9,683 nt of DNA from JAWXBT01 sp964523015 (GTDB lineage: Bacteria > Bdellovibrionota_C > UBA2361 > J135), in the NCBI GenBank assembly GCA_964523015.1, contig CAZFXN010000073.1:1-9683 (forward strand), in the 5' to 3' direction. Each line of letters opens with the position of its first letter. Positions within the stretch are counted from its first letter, which is position 1. The position numbers were made by a program, and so were the translations under genes. The notes under the pieces are model-generated. The model made no database searches and was not told the DNA's origin. It worked only from the letters and a program-made list of their open reading frames with translations. Positions 6,627 through 9,683 of this stretch are shown piece by piece.

Positions 6627-8381
6627 CTATCTCTGTCCATCCTGTATTAAATTCGCTCCTGCTTGAGCAGCAATCTGATTGTTTCTGTCAGTGCGCTCAA
6701 AGTTTGCTAAAACATACTCTCTAAGCTGTGCATTTACTCTCTCTATTTCAAACTTAATATCTCGCGAACCAACGGTGCGATAAATTAAATCCTTGGCAAG
6801 ATTCTCTATATTACCACCTACGTTAATACCAACACTTAAGAACTCTACGGTTTGCTCTGCAATTGCAGCTCTCGTTAACCACTCCCCTAATGCCAGTAAT
6901 CTAGATAAGTGATAGAGTGATTGGAAAAATACCTTGCCGCCATCGTTTCTTAGCTCTTCATAGAATTTTTTAAAGTCACCATTATTTTCAACTTTATAAG
7001 GCCCAACATTTTTTACTGGACCACAAAATAGCTTTGTTTCTTTTGGTGCCGGTGATTTTTCATGATTTAGATAAAATAGTTCATAAAGGGATCGTATTCC
7101 TACTATAATGGCAGGGGTCATAGAGAATCCTGGGGTTGAAACTCGCTTTAAAAACTCTGAGCTAACGTTGCCTATTCCATCTGCGCCAGGTTGTTTTTCA
7201 GGAAGTCTTTGAAAATTTGAGGGATCTGAAGAGGCCGACCCAGTCAGTGCAGTATGTGCATTTACATGAGTGCAATATCTCTCAATAATATCACGTAGGG
7301 AATTAAATTTCTCTATTATTAAAAGCTGGTAAGAATCCGCAGGTGATTTAACACCATGAATCATCCTATATCTATTCTCTAAAATACCATCTCCAAAAGT
7401 GCCTCCACCAAAGATTCCTCCTAGCGCACCACCTAAACTAAACTCGATATCTCCATAGATATCCTTAAAGGCCTGCTTAACCTCTGCTAACGTTGCTCCA
7501 TTTTCACTTGTATCGATCTCTTCCTTAAAAAGTATAGCTGTAAGTAGGATCTTTTTATCATCACTTCCCTCAAACCCCGGATTATCTGAGAATTTAAGTC
7601 CTGTTACACTTCCTGCTGACCCACCTGCTCCAGAGCTTTTTTTACCATCATCTTTAGCACACCGCTGATGAGCTTTGGCAAAGCCAGCTCCGTCTTTAAG
7701 ATTTTTTTGAATACACCAGTAGTATGTTTGGTAGGCTACTTGCGATCCTTCAAACTTATCAGTCGCTAAGCTAAATGCGATATTTTGGAGCATTGTATTA
7801 TTTGTAAGGTTAGCAGCCTTCATCCTGGCATTAGCTTCCCCTTGGGCTACTGCACTCTCAGCTAAGAAAAGACTTACATCTCTAACAACTTGTGGGGAGC
7901 TTAGGTTATCTTGTGACATATTGACTGCGTCAGTATTCCAAAGATAATCACTCTCAGCTTTCATAGATCCAGGAATTAAAGCTTGGAGTGGAATCCCTCT
8001 TGAACCAGGAACTATCTGAGTTTCAGCAAAAGGAGAGTTACATGTAGGTGAGCCTGTACAAGGATTATTGGAATTTAAATGGATCGCGGCTATATTATTT
8101 TGAATATTATCAGTGATTGAGAATCCACTAAATTCATTCTCAGGATCTATTAAGGAATCTTGAAAGTCCCCGTTAATTATATCGCGGTAATACTTGCCAA
8201 GCGGCAATCCAGGCTCCGCTACAGCTTCATACTGCTCTTCTCCGGATCCACCACCAAAGAAGCCCCCTCCAAAGCCAGGAGGAGGTGGAGGCCCTATTGG
8301 TGGCAAGCTCTGCCCCCAAGCACTTGTTACGACAAGCGAGGTTAGTGTGAAAAGAAATACTATGCGCAACAATTTACTCAT
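6627..8381 (-). CDS. Exported protein of unrecognised family in the TraH position
   Basis: This is a 584-residue exported protein. It opens with a signal peptide (basic MSKLLR, hydrophobic core IVFLFTLTSLVV, probable cleavage at SAWG/QS) followed by a Pro/Gly-rich segment (LPPIGPPPPPGFGGGFFGGG). The mature part has six cysteines (about 109, 115, 224, 242, 371, 454), which could pair in the periplasm, a GGALGGIFGGGTFGDG segment near 318-333, and a helical C-terminus (about 485-575) with a hydrophobic block and a charged coil. It stands between a TraF-like and a TraG-like gene, exactly where traH sits in F-type clusters, and the N-terminal signal and C-terminal helices resemble TraH in layout, but I see none of the TraH sequence signatures and it is over 100 residues longer. 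The ATG at 8381 is chosen, eight bases after a G7 run and two bases after the upstream stop; a GTG at 8384 overlaps that stop and is an alternative. Confidence 0.8.
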   Translation of the reverse strand: MSKLLRIVFLFTLTSLVVTSAWGQSLPPIGPPPPPGFGGGFFGGGSGEEQYEAVAEPGLPLGKYYRDIINGDFQDSLIDPENEFSGFSITDNIQNNIAAIHLNSNNPCTGSPTCNSPFAETQIVPGSRGIPLQALIPGSMKAESDYLWNTDAVNMSQDNLSSPQVVRDVSLFLAESAVAQGEANARMKAANLTNNTMLQNIAFSLATDKFEGSQVAYQTYYWCIQKNLKDGAGFAKAHQRCAKDDGKKSSGAGGSAGSVTGLKFSDNPGFEGSDDKKILLTAILFKEEIDTSENGATLAEVKQAFKDIYGDIEFSLGGALGGIFGGGTFGDGILENRYRMIHGVKSPADSYQLLIIEKFNSLRDIIERYCTHVNAHTALTGSASSDPSNFQRLPEKQPGADGIGNVSSEFLKRVSTPGFSMTPAIIVGIRSLYELFYLNHEKSPAPKETKLFCGPVKNVGPYKVENNGDFKKFYEELRNDGGKVFFQSLYHLSRLLALGEWLTRAAIAEQTVEFLSVGINVGGNIENLAKDLIYRTVGSRDIKFEIERVNAQLREYVLANFERTDRNNQIAAQAGANLIQDGQR

Positions 8382-8383
8382 CA

Positions 8384-9361
8384 CTATTTCCCCCCCTTAC
8401 CTTTCATAAGGTTGGTGACCTCTTCTAGATAAAAGGCCCGACGAAATCCATTTTCAACTACGACTTTTTGTGGCGAGTTATGAGTCATAATTAAAGTTGC
8501 TGGTACTGCTGATACATTTAATTTTTTAGCTAGTTTTATACCGCCTCTAATTGGAAAAGTAATTCCAAGGGTATCTTTATACTCCTGTAGATCTTCACGA
8601 GATGCGTTATCTAAAGAGAGCGCGACAAACTTTATTTTTGGATCATCTTTAATCACTGCGTAAAATGCAGCGATCTCAGGCAATACAAGACGTGAATTCT
8701 CATCATCCATCTTAAAAAAGAAATAAACGTCAACTTCACCAAATGGATCTTGTGGTACGGTATCTTTAAGCGCTACTTGGACATCATCTCTAGCTTTCTC
8801 TTCATCAAATCCCTGCTCAACTACTGCTGGTGCTTCGTCATCAAGCAACTCTTGCTTTTGAATCATTCCCTCTGCACTCATCGCTTTATTAACAAGCGCC
8901 ATTACTTCATCTGTTTTTGTCTGAACACCTTTAAGATATTTTACGTACTGCTTAGCGTACTTTTGGGCTAATTCAGTATCACCAAGCTCTAATGAAGCCA
9001 TCATTGCTCGAAACGGTGCTGGAGCATCTTCACGTCCAGGCAGAGGAACGTTCTGATCAGGATCACCATACATCTTTACGATTGCATCTTTGCTGTTAGG
9101 CATTACTGTTGGAGCGGCAGTAGCTGGTGATTGAGCAGCTTGGCCCTTAGTAGAAACTGAAGCTTTTTCTAATTTAGGTTTATTACTACGCTTTTCAAAA
9201 TATCCAATCTCTGGAGATGCAGTAGCAGTGGCCTCATCAGTAAAAACTGTTTTTGCAGAATTGTGATTATAGAAATTGATTACGTTTTCGGCGCGGAGAG
9301 ATTCTCCGGTTAACAGAAAACCAAACAGAAAAATATGAAGGGTTATTACTCCCAGCTTCAT
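8384..9361 (-). CDS. Exported thioredoxin-like protein without active-site cysteines (TraF/TrbB-like)
   Basis: A signal peptide (MKLGVITLHIFLFGFLL...LRA/EN) leads to a Thr/Ala/Pro-rich linker, a helical region (about 115-165), an acidic stretch, and a C-terminal thioredoxin-like domain from about residue 203 to the end. The domain shows the first strand (VDVYFFFK), the following helix (LPEIAAFYAVI), a second strand (KIKFVALSLD), and the cis-proline loop SAVPATLIM. Where the CxxC pair should be, the sequence is DDENS; the whole protein contains no cysteine, so it cannot do disulfide chemistry. F-plasmid TraF likewise has a thioredoxin fold lacking CxxC and works in pilus assembly, so TraF is the nearest analogue, with TrbB/TrbC-type proteins possible. 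ATG 9361 gives a clean signal peptide; a TTG at 9370 would add three residues. It is the first gene of the four-gene operon, and its TAG stop lies two bases from the next ATG, suggesting translational coupling. Confidence 0.75.
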   Translation of the reverse strand: MKLGVITLHIFLFGFLLTGESLRAENVINFYNHNSAKTVFTDEATATASPEIGYFEKRSNKPKLEKASVSTKGQAAQSPATAAPTVMPNSKDAIVKMYGDPDQNVPLPGREDAPAPFRAMMASLELGDTELAQKYAKQYVKYLKGVQTKTDEVMALVNKAMSAEGMIQKQELLDDEAPAVVEQGFDEEKARDDVQVALKDTVPQDPFGEVDVYFFFKMDDENSRLVLPEIAAFYAVIKDDPKIKFVALSLDNASREDLQEYKDTLGITFPIRGGIKLAKKLNVSAVPATLIMTHNSPQKVVVENGFRRAFYLEEVTNLMKGKGGK

Positions 9362-9592
9362 TAAAACCAAACCATCAAAAATCGACTAAACCGTGTGCCT
9401 ATGCATTGAACTTATGCGTACTCATATATAGTTATGGGGTGTCTTAATCTGAGTGTATCTTACGAATTTTAGCGAGATTTGGTTACTAACTCATTGGAGT
9501 CATTATATTTATTTAATTACTAATTTAAACTGATTCTTAGTGAACTCAATCCTACTCTCAGTACTGACCTTATAATTTTGGGAAATATCTTA
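9362..9592. other. Intergenic region between the tra-like operon and the right-edge gene
   Basis: No gene is visible on either strand. It must contain the minus-strand promoter of the four-gene operon; AT-rich elements such as TATATA (9425-9430) are present, but no convincing -35/-10 pair could be chosen. A direct repeat TTACTAA occurs at 9483-9489 and 9517-9523. Confidence 0.5.
9571..9576 (+). promoter_or_regulatory. Candidate -10 element for the right-edge gene
   Basis: A perfect TATAAT lies 11 bases before the start of the repeat array. The predicted transcript start (about 9583) would place all four sites inside the leader or just after +1. No good -35 is found 16-18 bases upstream and no TGn extension is present, so an activator or another promoter may be involved. 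Confidence 0.3.
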
Positions 9593-9662
9593 TTTATCGC
9601 TCAAATTAGCTTGTTTTATCGCTCATCATGAGCGATAAATAAGATGACTATGAGCGATAAAT
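9587..9662. promoter_or_regulatory. Symmetric four-site operator-like array
   Basis: The 11-mer TTTATCGCTCA occurs at 9593-9603 and 9615-9625 and, inverted (TGAGCGATAAA), at 9629-9639 and 9651-9661. The spacing from site 1 to 2 and from 3 to 4 is 22 bp, close to two helical turns. Sites 2 and 3 form a perfect 12-1-12 palindrome centred on 9627, and site 1 with its flank (9587-9603) matches site 3 with its flank (9629-9645) as a 17-bp exact inverted repeat. This is the layout of a cooperative operator, although alternative RNA hairpins are equally possible. The last site overlaps the first codons of the right-edge frame, as in autorepressed genes. The core motif is not seen elsewhere in the window. 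Confidence 0.7.
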
Positions 9663-9683
9663 CATTCAATGATAGGCAAAAGC
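9650..9683 (+). CDS. Start of an unidentified gene running off the right edge
   Basis: An open frame begins at ATG 9650 (MSDKSFNDRQK...) and has no stop before the window ends; an in-frame ATG at 9644 would add Met-Thr. No strong ribosome-binding sequence is present (only TAAG before 9644). The start codons lie inside the fourth copy of the repeat, so MSDK is encoded by the operator-like motif itself. Eleven codons are too few to assign any function, and chance is not excluded. A small dyad (ATCATT-C-AATGAT, 9661-9673) lies within these codons. Confidence 0.35.
   Translation, partial: MSDKSFNDRQK

Noticed and set aside
8384..9370. TTG at 9370 as the start of the thioredoxin-like gene
   Set aside because: It adds only three residues before an ATG that gives a normal signal peptide, and has no better ribosome-binding sequence; kept as an alternative.
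9587..9662. CRISPR-like repeats at the right edge
   Set aside because: The copies are 11 bp, half are inverted, and the spacing is symmetric rather than repeat-spacer; the layout is that of an operator or hairpins.

Overview
This is an AT-rich stretch of a Gram-negative genome. A TatA translocase subunit, a TonB/TolA-type periplasm-spanning protein, and two exported proteins next to a TraG-like membrane protein all imply an inner membrane plus periplasm. The content fits a proteobacterium in the broad sense (possibly a delta-like lineage such as Bdellovibrionota or SAR324), but nothing here fixes the taxon.

Left part (1-1791). After about 410 bases with no convincing gene but several repeats, a divergent pair appears: tatA on the minus strand and a TonB/TolA-family gene on the plus strand. 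Their 97-base shared upstream region holds a good sigma70-type promoter for tatA, an extended -10 element for the other gene, and a short dyad (635-650) lying across both. The plus-strand gene ends in two back-to-back hairpins (1734-1761 and 1763-1785). One has a T-tract for the minus strand and the other a T-rich tail for the plus strand, so transcripts from both sides can stop there.

Main part (2030-9361, minus strand). Four genes lie head to tail with gaps of 2, 30 and 28 bases and form one likely operon. In transcription order they are: an exported thioredoxin-like protein with no cysteine (TraF/TrbB-like), a large exported protein of unrecognised family in the position of TraH, a 1012-residue TraG-like polytopic membrane protein, and a J-domain protein of 499 residues. 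The first three match the traF-traH-traG order of F-type conjugation systems (SXT/R391-like elements carry traFHG as a unit), whose products act in pilus assembly and mating-pair stabilisation. The J-domain gene at the end is not a standard member. No relaxase, coupling protein, ATPase or pilin is in the window, so this may be a detached block of a conjugative element or a module adapted to another envelope task.

Right part (9362-9683). An intergenic region leads to a striking array: four identical 11-bp sites (TTTATCGCTCA) placed with perfect two-fold symmetry about position 9627, the outer and inner site of each half being 22 bp apart. An open frame (MSDKSFNDRQK...) starts inside the last site and runs off the right edge. 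This looks like a multi-site operator or RNA hairpin controlling the next gene.
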